A DNA stretch of 51,306 bases from an uncultured Prevotellaceae bacterium (GTDB lineage: Bacteria > Bacteroidota > Bacteroidia > Bacteroidales > Bacteroidaceae). Numbering within the stretch: position 1 is the first letter of the stretch; each line of letters begins with the position of its first letter. The notes below the pieces were generated by a model that ran no database searches, had not been told where the DNA came from, and saw nothing but the letters and a program-made list of their open reading frames with translations. Both the position numbers and the translations under genes were made by a program. Where the stretch lies: assembly GCA_902762325.1 (NCBI GenBank), contig CACWNV010000015.1, positions 1 to 51,306 on the forward strand, written 5' to 3'. Of this stretch, positions 43,682 through 51,306 are shown one piece after another.

Positions 43682-43689
43682 TACCTTTG
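43682..43689 (+). promoter_or_regulatory. Promoter -7 box of the carboxylase unit
   Basis: TACCTTTG with a T-rich -33 region lies 46 nt before the carboxyltransferase gene. Confidence 0.65.
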
Positions 43690-43734
43690 CAAAAATTTTA
43701 GGAAAAAGAATATTGCATTAACAAATTATATCGT

Positions 43735-45300
43735 ATGAGCAAACAAACTGAAAAGATCAAAGAGCTGATTGCCAAACGCGAGAAAGCTCGTCTCGGAGGT
43801 GGAGAAAAGGCTATTGAGAAACAGCATCAACGTGGTAAATATACTGCCCGTGAAAGAATTGAGATGCTAGTTGATAAAGACTCTTTCGAAGAGTATGACA
43901 TGTTTAAACTACATCGTTGCCACAACTTTGGAATGGAAAAGAAACAATTCTTGGGTGATGGTGTTGTTGTAGGTAGTGCCACAATCGACGGAAGATTAGT
44001 ATATGTTTCTGCACAGGACTTTACCGTGAATGGCGGTTCTTTGTCAGAAACAATGAGTCAGAAAATCTGCAAAGTGATGGATATGGCCATGCAGAACGGT
44101 GCCCCGATGATTTGCATGAATGATTCCGGCGGTGCCCGAATCCAAGAGGGAATTTGCTCACTCGCTGGTTATGGTGAGATTTTCGAGCGCAACATTCTTG
44201 CCTCTGGCGTAATTCCGCAAGTTTCTGCCATTATGGGCCCATGTGCCGGTGGTGCTGTATATAGTCCGGCTCTGACTGATTTTATTCTGATGATGGAGAA
44301 CACCAGTTACATGTTCCTTACAGGTCCTGCTGTTGTTAAGACTGTTACTGGTGAAAATGTGGATGCTGAGAGTTTAGGTGGTGCCAGTGTACATGCTTCA
44401 AAGAGTGGTGTGACTCATTTCACCGCGAAGACTGAAGAAGAGGCAATGGAAATGATTAAGACTCTGCTCAGTTACATTCCTTCAAACAACATGGAAGAAG
44501 CACCGAGAATCGAGTGCACCGATCCCATCGACAGGAAAGAGGATTTGCTTAATGAGATAATACCAGATGATCCGAATAAGGCTTATGACATGTACAAAGT
44601 GATTACAGCACTTACGGATAATGGGGAGTTCTTTGAAGTTCAGCCTAAATTTGCAAAGAACATCATTACTGGATTCGCCCGGTTTAATGGTCAGAGCGTA
44701 GGTGTTGTGGCTAATCAACCTGCCGCTTATGCTGGTGTGCTTGACACAAACGCATCTCGCAAAGGTGCACGTTTTGTACGTTTCTGTGACGCTTTTAATA
44801 TTCCTATTATTTCTCTCGTCGACGTGCCAGGGTTCCTTCCTGGAACTGGTCAGGAGTATAACGCCGTTATCCTGCATGGTGCCCAGTTACTTTATGCGTA
44901 TGGAGAGGCCACCGTTCCCAAGATTACCATTACCTTGCGCAAGTCCTATGGTGGTAGCCACATCGTAATGGGATGCAAGCAGTTGCGTGCAGACCTCAAT
45001 TTCGCATGGCCGTCAAGTGAGATTGCCGTTATGGGTGCAAGTGGTGCTGTTGCCGTACTTTATGCACGAGACGTAAAGGCTAAGAAAGAAGCGGGTGAGG
45101 ACGTAAAGGCATTTATTGCAGAGAAGGAAGATGAATATAGCGATCTGTTTGCCAATCCTTACCAAGCAGCTCAATACGGTTACATTGATGACGTTATTGA
45201 ACCTCGGAACACCCGTTTCCGTATTTGTCGCGGGCTTGCCCAGCTTGCTTGTAAGAAGCAGAATCTGCCAGCAAAGAAGCATGGATGCATGCCTATGTAA
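43735..45300 (+). CDS. mmdA: Biotin-dependent acyl-CoA carboxyltransferase (methylmalonyl-CoA decarboxylase alpha / propionyl-CoA carboxylase beta)
   Basis: A 521-residue carboxyltransferase that moves CO2 between biotin and an acyl-CoA. Crotonase-fold signatures: GGSLSETMSQKICKVMDMA, MICMNDSGGARIQEG (first oxyanion hole), IMGPCAGGAVYSPALTDFIL, and in the second half LVDVPGFLPGTGQEY and KSYGGSHIVMGCK. With an OadG-like fragment and a biotin carrier downstream, methylmalonyl-CoA decarboxylation in propionate formation is likely. A membrane OadB/MmdB subunit is not in the window, so propionyl-CoA carboxylation cannot be excluded. Confidence 0.93.
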   Translation: MSKQTEKIKELIAKREKARLGGGEKAIEKQHQRGKYTARERIEMLVDKDSFEEYDMFKLHRCHNFGMEKKQFLGDGVVVGSATIDGRLVYVSAQDFTVNGGSLSETMSQKICKVMDMAMQNGAPMICMNDSGGARIQEGICSLAGYGEIFERNILASGVIPQVSAIMGPCAGGAVYSPALTDFILMMENTSYMFLTGPAVVKTVTGENVDAESLGGASVHASKSGVTHFTAKTEEEAMEMIKTLLSYIPSNNMEEAPRIECTDPIDRKEDLLNEIIPDDPNKAYDMYKVITALTDNGEFFEVQPKFAKNIITGFARFNGQSVGVVANQPAAYAGVLDTNASRKGARFVRFCDAFNIPIISLVDVPGFLPGTGQEYNAVILHGAQLLYAYGEATVPKITITLRKSYGGSHIVMGCKQLRADLNFAWPSSEIAVMGASGAVAVLYARDVKAKKEAGEDVKAFIAEKEDEYSDLFANPYQAAQYGYIDDVIEPRNTRFRICRGLAQLACKKQNLPAKKHGCMPM

Positions 45301-45342
45301 TTTATCGGAAGCTATAATCAACTGAAGTCGTTATTATAAGAA

Positions 45343-45501
45343 ATGGACAAGAATATATATGCTGCGATTGCCCTTGCCTTGCATGAGTTTAAAGGAAACA
45401 ATGTTCATGATAAGGAGCCGGGTATTATCACCATTAAGCCGCGTCACACTCTCTGGAACGCAAAGTTCCTGAGCATGACGCAAAAGCCTATAAAGAATTA
45501 A
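45343..45501 (+). CDS. Short OadG-like protein (52 aa)
   Basis: A 52-residue frame between the carboxyltransferase and the biotin carrier: MDKNIYAAIALALHEFKGNN, then HDKEPGIITIKPR and TLWNAKFLSMTQKP. From memory this matches the conserved C-terminal end of OadG-type gamma/delta subunits of Bacteroidota decarboxylases, but the membrane helix usually found at their N-terminus is absent. It may be a soluble remnant linking the carboxyltransferase and carrier. Spacing is 42 nt from the upstream stop and 30 nt to the next start. Confidence 0.7.
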   Translation: MDKNIYAAIALALHEFKGNNVHDKEPGIITIKPRHTLWNAKFLSMTQKPIKN

Positions 45502-45531
45502 GTAATCATCTTAAGGAGAATTCTGAACAAC

Positions 45532-45954
45532 ATGAAAGAATACAAATATACAATCGACGGAAAAGAATACGTCGTAGCCATTGGCGAGATTGTCGAGAAC
45601 ACAGCTACTGTGACTGTCAATGGTGAAGAGTTCAAGGTAGAGATGGAACCTGAAAAGGAGCCAGAAAAGAAGAAAGTGGTTCTTGGACAGCCTTCTGCCG
45701 AAAAGACAGAAGAAACAAACACTGCTGTTAATGCCAACACCAGCAATGCTGTCAAGGCTCCTCTGCCTGGAGTAATCACATCTATTGAAGTGGTTGTCGG
45801 ACAAGAAGTAAAAGCTGGAGACACAGTGGTTATCCTTGAGGCTATGAAGATGGCCAACAACATTGAAGCAGAGAAAGACGGCAAGGTTACTGCTATCTGT
45901 GTTAAGCAGGGAGAAAATGTTCTGGAAGACGCTCCACTTGTGGTAATTGAATAA
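45532..45954 (+). CDS. Biotin carboxyl carrier protein
   Basis: A 140-residue carrier that shuttles carboxyl groups between subunits. N-terminal beta segment (YKYTIDGKEYVVAIGEIVEN), a charged, Ala/Asn-rich linker, and a biotinyl domain with APLPGVITSIEVVVGQEVKA and the biotin site VILEAMKMAN, biotinylated Lys about residue 106. It is the last gene of the unit and is followed by a terminator. Confidence 0.94.
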   Translation: MKEYKYTIDGKEYVVAIGEIVENTATVTVNGEEFKVEMEPEKEPEKKKVVLGQPSAEKTEETNTAVNANTSNAVKAPLPGVITSIEVVVGQEVKAGDTVVILEAMKMANNIEAEKDGKVTAICVKQGENVLEDAPLVVIE

Positions 45955-45990
45955 AAATTGGGTTAAAAATTGCCAATTTAAGTTTTGAAG

Positions 45991-46033
45991 CTGAGGGTTT
46001 TGAATAAAAGATTCGAAACTCTCAGTTTTTTTT
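45991..46033 (+). terminator. Terminator of the carboxylase unit
   Basis: A 15-bp stem (45991-46005 with 46011-46025, two G-T wobbles) with a 5-nt loop and an eight-T run. The next promoter's -7 box begins 3 nt later. Confidence 0.88.
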
Positions 46034-46035
46034 CG

Positions 46036-46043
46036 TATCTTTG
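46036..46043 (+). promoter_or_regulatory. Promoter -7 box of the GT5/DUF4270 unit
   Basis: TATCTTTG directly follows the preceding terminator, 64 nt before the start codon. The -33 region lies inside the terminator stem. Confidence 0.6.
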
Positions 46044-46107
46044 CATGTCTGATAATTGTGTAAACAATAAGATGACAGTAAAAGAATCTATTTTTTAACA
46101 AAGACGT

Positions 46108-46917
46108 ATGGCAAAGAAAATTCTATTCATCAACCAAGAAATAGCTCCTTATGTTCCAGACTCAGAGATGTCGCTGTTGGGTCGGCAAGTCCCCCAAAAG
46201 ATTCAAGAAGCGGGATATGAGATTCGCACATTCATGCCCAAATGGGGAACGATCAATGAGCGCAGAGGTCAGCTACACGAAGTAATTCGTCTTTCTGGTA
46301 TGAATCTTATCATTGATGATACTGACCATCCGTTGATTATTAAAGTAGCATCTATTCCAACCACACGCATACAGGTTTACTTCATTGATAATGATGACTA
46401 TTTCATGAAGCGTCAGATGACAGTTGATGAAAGCGGAGAAGAATATGCAGACAATGGCGAACGGGCAGTCTTCTTTGCTCGTGGCGTGTTGGAAACTGTC
46501 AAGAAGTTACGTTGGGCTCCGGACATTATTCATTGTCAGGGCTGGATGGGGGCCGTGGTACCACTTTATATCAAGACAGCCTACCACGACGAGCCTTCTT
46601 TCGCCAATACAAAGATTGTAACTTCGTTGTTTCAGAATCAATTAAAGAATGATCTTGGAAATAATTTCAAGAAATGTGTGGAATTCCGTGATGCAAAGGC
46701 TGAGTTGTTGAAGCCATACCATGAAGTATTCGATTTCCTCGAATTAGGGAAAATGGCAATCGACTATAGTGACGGTATTATTGAAGCCAGCGATCATGTC
46801 AATGCAGAACTGATGGACTATGCATCAAAGAAGGGGATTCCCGTATTAAAATATCAAGGAGAGGATTTTGCTGAAAGTTACAATTCATTCTATCAGCAAA
46901 TCTGCCCGGAAGAATAA
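46108..46917 (+). CDS. Glycogen/starch synthase N-terminal domain protein (GT5, truncated)
   Basis: A 269-residue protein similar only to the N-terminal Rossmann half of glycogen synthases: KKILFINQEIAPYVPDSEMS, FFARGVLETVKKL, and PDIIHCQGWMGAVVPLYIKT, the last being the usual HxxxW region. The KxGGL motif that binds ADP-glucose is replaced (EMSLLGRQVP), and the C-terminal catalytic half is missing, so glycogen synthase activity is unlikely. Similar short proteins precede DUF4270 genes in other Bacteroidota (memory). A regulatory or binding role is inferred. Confidence 0.82.
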   Translation: MAKKILFINQEIAPYVPDSEMSLLGRQVPQKIQEAGYEIRTFMPKWGTINERRGQLHEVIRLSGMNLIIDDTDHPLIIKVASIPTTRIQVYFIDNDDYFMKRQMTVDESGEEYADNGERAVFFARGVLETVKKLRWAPDIIHCQGWMGAVVPLYIKTAYHDEPSFANTKIVTSLFQNQLKNDLGNNFKKCVEFRDAKAELLKPYHEVFDFLELGKMAIDYSDGIIEASDHVNAELMDYASKKGIPVLKYQGEDFAESYNSFYQQICPEE

Positions 46918-46944
46918 AAAGAATTATTACAATCCACGATAGAA

Positions 46945-48339
46945 ATGAAACTCAGAACTCTTGCGGGAATACTTCTCGCTACTCTATTTCTCTCAGCATG
47001 TGATGATACAACCAATGATATTGGTATCTCACTTGTGAACAACATGGATAACTTGAACATTTCAACTGACACGTTTACTGTATCCACCCGTTCTATCGTT
47101 GCTGACTCTGTGCTTTCACGTACCACGACAGGTTTCCTGGGAAGAATCAAGGATCCGGAGACTGGCAATTTCATTACTGGTAACTTCATGACACAGTTTC
47201 ATGTCCTTGAAAGCTATACATTTCCTGACAAAGATAAGATAGTAAGCAAAAAGGACGGAAAAATTATTTGCGACTCTTGCTATATTCGTTTGTCTTATAA
47301 CACCTTCTTTGGAGACTCTTTGGCTGTAATGAAGGTTAGAGCCCACGAGATGGACAAGCCGATGTTGGAAGATCAGAAGTACTATTCGAATTTTGATCCG
47401 ATTTCCAAAGGATATGTTAGTACCGACAGATTGAAAGCCGATGTGATGTATACGACATCCGACCTCTCTGTTACAAAGAGTAACATCAATAAGAAAAGAA
47501 TTACAATTCCTTTGAATGAGGAGTATATTGACAGGAACGGCAATAAGTATAACAATATCGGGTCATATCTGATGAACACTTATTATGAGCATCCTGAATA
47601 TTTCAAGAACTCAATAACCTTTATCCGTAACGTAATTCCTGGCTTTTATTTTGAGAGCATTGGTGGTCTAGGGTCCATTGCATATATTGAAAGAACTCAA
47701 TTGGCTATTGACTTCCGATTTTTAGAAGGTGATAGCGTTGCCAGTACTTCAGCTGTCTTCTCAGGAACAGAAGAGGTGTTGCAAACGTCAAAACTGACAA
47801 ACAGCAAGGATGTATTAGAAGAATTAGCAGCCGACAATTCTTGCACCTACTTAAAATCTCCAGCAGGTATTTTCACTGAGATGACTATTCCTGTTGACGA
47901 CATTCTTAAAGGGCACATCAATGACTCCATTACTACTGCGAAAGTTGTTATCACCCGCATGAATGATGAAAAGAGTAATAAATACGCTTTGCCTGTTCCA
48001 AAGATGATTCTGATGATCCCGGCAGACAGTCTTTATACATTCTTTGAGAACAATCATGTAACAAATAACAGGACATCATATACTTCCACTCTTTCAACCT
48101 CGAACAACACCTATACATTTACGAATATTGGAAATCTGATCTCCTATATGAATGCCAACCGTCATTCTTCTAATTGGAATAAGGTTGTGTTGATTCCTGT
48201 GGTGGAAACGAAGAACTCTTCGGGCAGTACCACAAAGATCATCCACGACATGACACTCCGAAGTACGCGCTTAGTTGGCGGTGAGGATAATAAGGATAAT
48301 CCGATAAAGATAAGTGTTATATATAGTAAGTTCAATTAG
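46945..48339 (+). CDS. DUF4270 lipoprotein
   Basis: A 464-residue protein with a lipoprotein signal (LLATLFLSAC, Cys about residue 19) and DDTTNDIGISLV directly after, the typical DUF4270 start. The rest is beta-rich with repeated YTF.. and TRxxV patterns and KIICDSCYIRLSYNTFFGDS. Function is unknown; the family is restricted to Bacteroidota and probably faces the outside. It follows the GT5-like gene after 27 nt. Confidence 0.88.
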   Translation: MKLRTLAGILLATLFLSACDDTTNDIGISLVNNMDNLNISTDTFTVSTRSIVADSVLSRTTTGFLGRIKDPETGNFITGNFMTQFHVLESYTFPDKDKIVSKKDGKIICDSCYIRLSYNTFFGDSLAVMKVRAHEMDKPMLEDQKYYSNFDPISKGYVSTDRLKADVMYTTSDLSVTKSNINKKRITIPLNEEYIDRNGNKYNNIGSYLMNTYYEHPEYFKNSITFIRNVIPGFYFESIGGLGSIAYIERTQLAIDFRFLEGDSVASTSAVFSGTEEVLQTSKLTNSKDVLEELAADNSCTYLKSPAGIFTEMTIPVDDILKGHINDSITTAKVVITRMNDEKSNKYALPVPKMILMIPADSLYTFFENNHVTNNRTSYTSTLSTSNNTYTFTNIGNLISYMNANRHSSNWNKVVLIPVVETKNSSGSTTKIIHDMTLRSTRLVGGEDNKDNPIKISVIYSKFN

Positions 48340-48345
48340 AAGACT

Positions 48346-48474
48346 ATGGCCGATAACTTTTTGGAGCGTCATCAACTTGAATACGAAGAAAAAAAGGAGA
48401 ATTGGTTACGCAAGAAAAAACATCTTCCGAAACTGACAAGGAAGCCCGAACCGCCTGAAGATGAAACTCTATAA
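48346..48474 (+). CDS. Small charged protein (42 aa)
   Basis: A 42-residue frame 6 nt after the DUF4270 stop: MADNFLERHQLEYEEKKENW, then KKKHLPKLTRKPEPPE. It is highly charged, helical at first, then proline-rich, with no membrane segment. I recall similar tiny proteins in Bacteroides, sometimes mislabelled 'dehydrogenase'. Function is unknown. The tight spacing and the terminator right after it support it as a real last gene of the unit. Confidence 0.7.
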   Translation: MADNFLERHQLEYEEKKENWLRKKKHLPKLTRKPEPPEDETL

Positions 48475-48492
48475 TAAAGACCTTATATTTGT

Positions 48493-48532
48493 TCAGGACG
48501 CAGCGTCATATACGTTGCGTCCTGATTTTTTT
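48493..48532 (+). terminator. Terminator of the GT5/DUF4270 unit
   Basis: A 14-bp stem (48493-48506 with 48512-48525, one wobble) with a 5-nt loop and seven T residues; it ends one base before the stop of the convergent gene. Confidence 0.88.
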
Positions 48533-48533
48533 C

Positions 48534-49121
48534 TTATTTCCTCCATGCATTTACGACCTCGCCGATATACATTGAGTGGATGCCGGCAGGGAAGAATTGA
48601 TACATTCTCTTAGGTACATCGCTCTTGAAGTATTGAGGATTGAATGGCGCAGCATACATGATTTTGCATTCAATCACCATTTCAGCCTCAGTATAATAAG
48701 GTGTGCCATTTGAAGTATAAGCTGTGTGCAGGCCAAGAGCCGCTGCTTTGTCTCCGTCACGTCCACTTTTACTTCCCATATAGTTCAGCACCTTACTGTT
48801 CTCCACACCAAGAGTCATCACGGTAAAGTATTCAGCCTTATCCATAAATTCCTTGGTATAGCGTTTCTCTGCTACATAGACGGTCAAGGATGTTCGTCCC
48901 CAAAGCGTTCCGATGCCACCCCACCCGATTGTCATAGCATTGCTTTTTTCCTTATTCCCTGCTGCAAGTAGCTCTGCATCATGGAACCATTGAAAACCAT
49001 TCTCCGTAAAGTCCTCCCTTACGTTTATCTTCTTAAATCCGTTCTCTTCCTGAGCGGACATACTATTTGGTAATGACATCATCAGACTTACCAACAAAGC
49101 GGTGATCATACTTTTCTTCAT
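48534..49121 (-). CDS. Exported flavin reductase-like protein
   Basis: A 195-residue protein with a signal peptide ending SMSAQ (about residue 24) and an FMN-binding split-barrel domain: NAMTIGWGGIGTLWGRTSLT, then VYVAEKRYTKEFM and YFTVMTLG, the motif order of flavin reductase family proteins. EMVIECKIMYAAPFNPQYF lies in the C-terminal half. It is the second apparently exported flavoprotein in the window. Single gene, from a TATTTTTG box at 49208-49215. Confidence 0.85.
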   Translation of the reverse strand: MKKSMITALLVSLMMSLPNSMSAQEENGFKKINVREDFTENGFQWFHDAELLAAGNKEKSNAMTIGWGGIGTLWGRTSLTVYVAEKRYTKEFMDKAEYFTVMTLGVENSKVLNYMGSKSGRDGDKAAALGLHTAYTSNGTPYYTEAEMVIECKIMYAAPFNPQYFKSDVPKRMYQFFPAGIHSMYIGEVVNAWRK

Positions 49122-49207
49122 ATTGTTAATATTTCAGTTTATATTATTCCTTCACTCTCGGCAATTCTAAAGTACACTGTTTACGGACAGGCTCGATTTA
49201 TCCGTCA

Positions 49208-49215
49208 CAAAAATA
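49208..49215 (-). promoter_or_regulatory. Promoter -7 box of the flavin reductase-like gene
   Basis: CAAAAATA on the plus strand reads TATTTTTG on the minus strand, 86 nt before the start codon. No convincing -33 box. Confidence 0.4.
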
Positions 49216-49278
49216 CAAAAAAACAACCAAATTAATACATTCTAAGGGTAAATACGTACATTTTTAAAGATTTCTGAG

Positions 49279-49286
49279 TACTTTTG
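49279..49286 (+). promoter_or_regulatory. Promoter -7 box of the cyclohexadienyl dehydratase-like gene
   Basis: TACTTTTG. It overlaps a possible TTG start at 49284, which argues that translation begins at the ATG of 49311 or 49320 instead. Confidence 0.5.
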
Positions 49287-49310
49287 TATGCTGTATTAAA
49301 GAAACTGAAT

Positions 49311-50489
49311 ATGATTGATATGATAAGAAGAAAGCGCTGGTTGCATTCCCTCTTCCTGCCCCTGTGCTGTGTATTGTTATTAGAGGCTTGTTCCAAGAAT
49401 GACAACCACACTGAGAGTGACAGAATATCTGCTATTGCTGATAAGGTCTGGGCTTTCAGTCAAAGCCATCCTGACGGTTTCACAATTGACATCCGTACAA
49501 TGACGGAACCCACAGAGGGTATCGCTGTCAATTATGCCGCCACACAGAATAGCCATTCACGAAACCAGCTCGATAAGGTAGTCCGTCACGCTTTGAAGCA
49601 CGAAAGATATGTGGGTGGCTGGTACAACACTGAAGAGGGGTTATACTACTTCGACAGCACACGTTTGTATTCTGAGGACTCACTCCGGACTGCAATCCAG
49701 TTCGGTAAGGATAACGGTCAACATTCTATATTTATCCTCTCTTCCTACTCTGAAATTCCTCTTTCTGGAAAAGTTGCCGAGATTGTTGAGCGTGGCACCT
49801 TGCTTATTGGTACGACAGGAGATTATCGCCCTCTCTCCTACTGCGAACCTACTACAGGTGATTACTGGGGCTTTGGTATAGAAATGGCGAAGGAGATTGC
49901 TAACAGGATAGGAGTAAATATAGCATTCGTCAAGACATCATGGCCTACATTGACTGCTGACGTGCTGGCTGTTCCCCAGACCTTCGACCTTGCCATCGGT
50001 GGCATCACGATTACTGACACCCGACGAGAGACCATGCTAATGAGTGACGGCTATCTGACTAACGGGAAAACCATTCTTTGCCGGGCATCTGACGCTAACC
50101 GCTTTCATTCGTTGGAAGACATAGACAAACCTGATGTACGTGTGATGGTTAATCCGGGAGGATTAAACGAGAAGTTTGCTAATGAGAATCTCACTCATGC
50201 CCGAATAATCGTTTGGCAAAGGAACGAGGAGATTCCAACACGTATTGCAAACGGAGAGGCTGATGTCATGATTACAGAGATAACTGAGGCTCCTTATTAT
50301 GTAAAGACTGACCCACGTCTCGCCGCCCCGCTTTTAAACGAGCCTTTCACACATGGTGAGATAGGTGTGTTGATGCAAAAAGGGCAGGAAGATTTATTGC
50401 AGATGGTGAACAATACCATCAAACAGATGAAATCCGACGGCTCACTGCGCAGCCTACATGAGAAGTATGGGCTGGTTTACGGCTACTAA
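49311..50489 (+). CDS. Lipoprotein with solute-binding / cyclohexadienyl dehydratase-like domain
   Basis: A 392-residue protein (ATG at 49311; the ATG at 49320 is equally possible) with a lipoprotein signal (CCVLLLEAC). Residues about 30-155 form an N-terminal module I do not recognise. The C-terminal 235 residues are a type 3 periplasmic binding fold: LLIGTTGDYRPLSYCEPTTG, VKTSWPTLTADVL, GGITITDTRRETMLMSDGYL, VMVNPGGLNEKFANENL and ADVMITEITE. These resemble PheC cyclohexadienyl dehydratase more than amino-acid binding proteins. It may thus dehydrate prephenate or arogenate, or only bind a ligand. Followed 17 nt later by a GNAT gene. Confidence 0.75.
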   Translation: MIDMIRRKRWLHSLFLPLCCVLLLEACSKNDNHTESDRISAIADKVWAFSQSHPDGFTIDIRTMTEPTEGIAVNYAATQNSHSRNQLDKVVRHALKHERYVGGWYNTEEGLYYFDSTRLYSEDSLRTAIQFGKDNGQHSIFILSSYSEIPLSGKVAEIVERGTLLIGTTGDYRPLSYCEPTTGDYWGFGIEMAKEIANRIGVNIAFVKTSWPTLTADVLAVPQTFDLAIGGITITDTRRETMLMSDGYLTNGKTILCRASDANRFHSLEDIDKPDVRVMVNPGGLNEKFANENLTHARIIVWQRNEEIPTRIANGEADVMITEITEAPYYVKTDPRLAAPLLNEPFTHGEIGVLMQKGQEDLLQMVNNTIKQMKSDGSLRSLHEKYGLVYGY

Positions 50490-50506
50490 CCAAGACACGA
50501 AAAGGC

Positions 50507-51040
50507 ATGGAACTGATTAGGATTACAGGCAGTCATGACCCGTTGCTGAGCGGAGTACCCGCCCTTTATGAATCGGCGTTCCCAGCTGTGGCACGCATCC
50601 CTTCCAAGAAACTACTACAACTCATCGACAAAGAGCCTCAGATGGCATTCAACGTCATTACTGTGAAGGGGAAGTTCTGCGGGATGGCTATCGTATGGGA
50701 CCTTAATAAGTTCCGCTATCTGGAATACTTTGCCATGCTACCCCACTGTCGTTGCCAAGGCATCGGAACGGAAGTACTAGGTGAACTATGCCGTCAATCC
50801 AGCCAGCCAATCGTGGCAGAAGTGGAACCGCCTGAGACGGACATCCAGCGGCGCCGCATTGCTTTCTACTTCCGCAATGGCTTCCACGTGGATTCACAGT
50901 ATCCTCCCATCCTCAACGGTTTCCACAAAGATAATCCTCTATGGCTCGTCGCCTCACAGTCTCTTGTAGATTCCGATGACTGTCAACGTGAAATCATCAG
51001 ATCTGTTTATTCAAAGGTGCTTTATTCACTAAACACATAA
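50507..51040 (+). CDS. GNAT family N-acetyltransferase
   Basis: A 177-residue acetyltransferase. The acetyl-CoA site is FAMLPHCRCQGIGTEVLGEL (R-x-x-G-x-G/A variant), followed by PIVAEVEPPE and RRIAFYFRNGFHV, as in the typical GNAT C-terminal half. The substrate is unknown. It probably shares a transcript with the preceding lipoprotein gene. Confidence 0.88.
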   Translation: MELIRITGSHDPLLSGVPALYESAFPAVARIPSKKLLQLIDKEPQMAFNVITVKGKFCGMAIVWDLNKFRYLEYFAMLPHCRCQGIGTEVLGELCRQSSQPIVAEVEPPETDIQRRRIAFYFRNGFHVDSQYPPILNGFHKDNPLWLVASQSLVDSDDCQREIIRSVYSKVLYSLNT

Positions 51041-51042
51041 AA

Positions 51043-51072
51043 AACATCAACGCCAATCCTGACGTTGATGTT
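51043..51072 (-). terminator. Terminator for the M16 peptidase gene
   Basis: AACATCAACG (51043-51052) pairs with CGTTGATGTT (51063-51072). On the minus strand it is followed by a T run, so it ends the leftward transcript. Confidence 0.75.
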
Positions 51073-51093
51073 GAAACTCTTTTATAGCAGTGC

Positions 51094-51306
51094 TTATTTC
51101 CTGAACAAGTCTTTCTCCTTCAAAAAGACAATGCGTCCGTATTTCTGCAACTCCTTTAAGTTCAGTTTCTTCTTGCTGCCTATGATACCGATGACACGGT
51201 GCCCTTTGTTGTTCTTGATGTTTGCCTCATAGAAGCGTTGCAAATCGTCCAACGTGACACTCTTGGCGATGGAAACCACACCCGTGGCAGGATCGCTGTT
51301 ATAGCC
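51094..51306 (-). CDS. M16 family peptidase (insulinase-like), C-terminal end, partial
   Basis: The last 70 residues of a larger protein that continues beyond the right edge. The frame runs open through the window end (GYNSDPATG upstream of VSIAKSVTLD). TLDDLQRFYEANIKNNKGHR followed by VIGIIGSKKKLNLKELQKYG matches the C-terminal part of M16 zinc peptidases, where a helix 'DLQRFYEANI' precedes the last strand. The HxxEH catalytic motif would be outside. It has no signal of truncation. Confidence 0.75.
   Translation of the reverse strand, partial: GYNSDPATGVVSIAKSVTLDDLQRFYEANIKNNKGHRVIGIIGSKKKLNLKELQKYGRIVFLKEKDLFRK

Noticed and set aside
45511-46101. 196-codon open frame on the minus strand
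   Set aside because: It is antisense to the biotin carrier gene and its terminator, and is low in recognisable motifs.
49284-49310. TTG start for the cyclohexadienyl dehydratase-like gene
   Set aside because: The TTG lies inside the promoter -7 box; ATG codons at 49311 and 49320 give a better lipoprotein signal.

Overview
The window looks like a chromosomal segment of a Bacteroidota bacterium, most probably Prevotella or a close relative. The grounds are many promoters of the Bacteroidota form (TTTG about 20 nt upstream of TAnnTTTG), few Shine-Dalgarno sequences, a T9SS-type C-terminal domain, a DUF4270 lipoprotein, a 'smalltalk' peptide, the coiled-coil/zapA/rny cluster, and the HU / basic 29-residue peptide / RNase G cluster. 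I see no rRNA, tRNA, CRISPR array, insertion sequence or phage genes. The species call is an inference.

Left part (1-9.1 kb): a repeat-rich stretch with a smalltalk peptide; pyk with an exported nitroreductase; a helix-hairpin-helix protein; HU, a tiny ribosomal-type peptide and RNase G; a MATE exporter. Next comes a two-gene unit: a membrane-anchored regulator with an extracytoplasmic lipocalin-like domain, and a secreted protein with a similar domain. Both genes carry the same 32-bp upstream element at identical spacing from the -7 box.

Central part (9.1-22.1 kb): one tightly packed minus-strand operon of eight genes. In order of transcription it encodes a vWA-like lipoprotein, a four-helix membrane protein, a tubulin-like GTPase, a 1157-residue protein with an Hsp70/actin-type ATPase domain, a coiled-coil protein, a zinc-ribbon membrane protein, and the two halves of a heterodimeric ABC exporter. 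I regard it as the best candidate for an undescribed system: a tubulin-like and an actin-like NTPase placed together with envelope proteins.

Right part (22.1-51.3 kb): a secreted CotH-kinase protein; a metA / U32 peptidase (RlhA-like) / zinc-ribbon operon; a Rid-family protein; rny-zapA-coiled coil; an exopolysaccharide unit (glycosylphosphotransferase, rfbA, tyrosine autokinase with a Tyr-Gly-Arg repeat tail, HAD phosphatase); a nitroreductase-kdsC-maf operon; a GNAT/FemAB-like protein and a TonB-dependent receptor; a biotin-dependent carboxylase set (carboxyltransferase, OadG-like fragment, biotin carrier); a catalytic-motif-less GT5 domain with a DUF4270 lipoprotein; an exported flavin reductase; a lipoprotein resembling cyclohexadienyl dehydratase; a GNAT enzyme; and the end of an M16 peptidase.

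Four intergenic regions carry a repeat family of exactly three 22-bp units. Two of these sit inside longer elements with terminal inverted repeats. Near one of them a minus-strand promoter faces a terminator with no gene between, which is a candidate small RNA.
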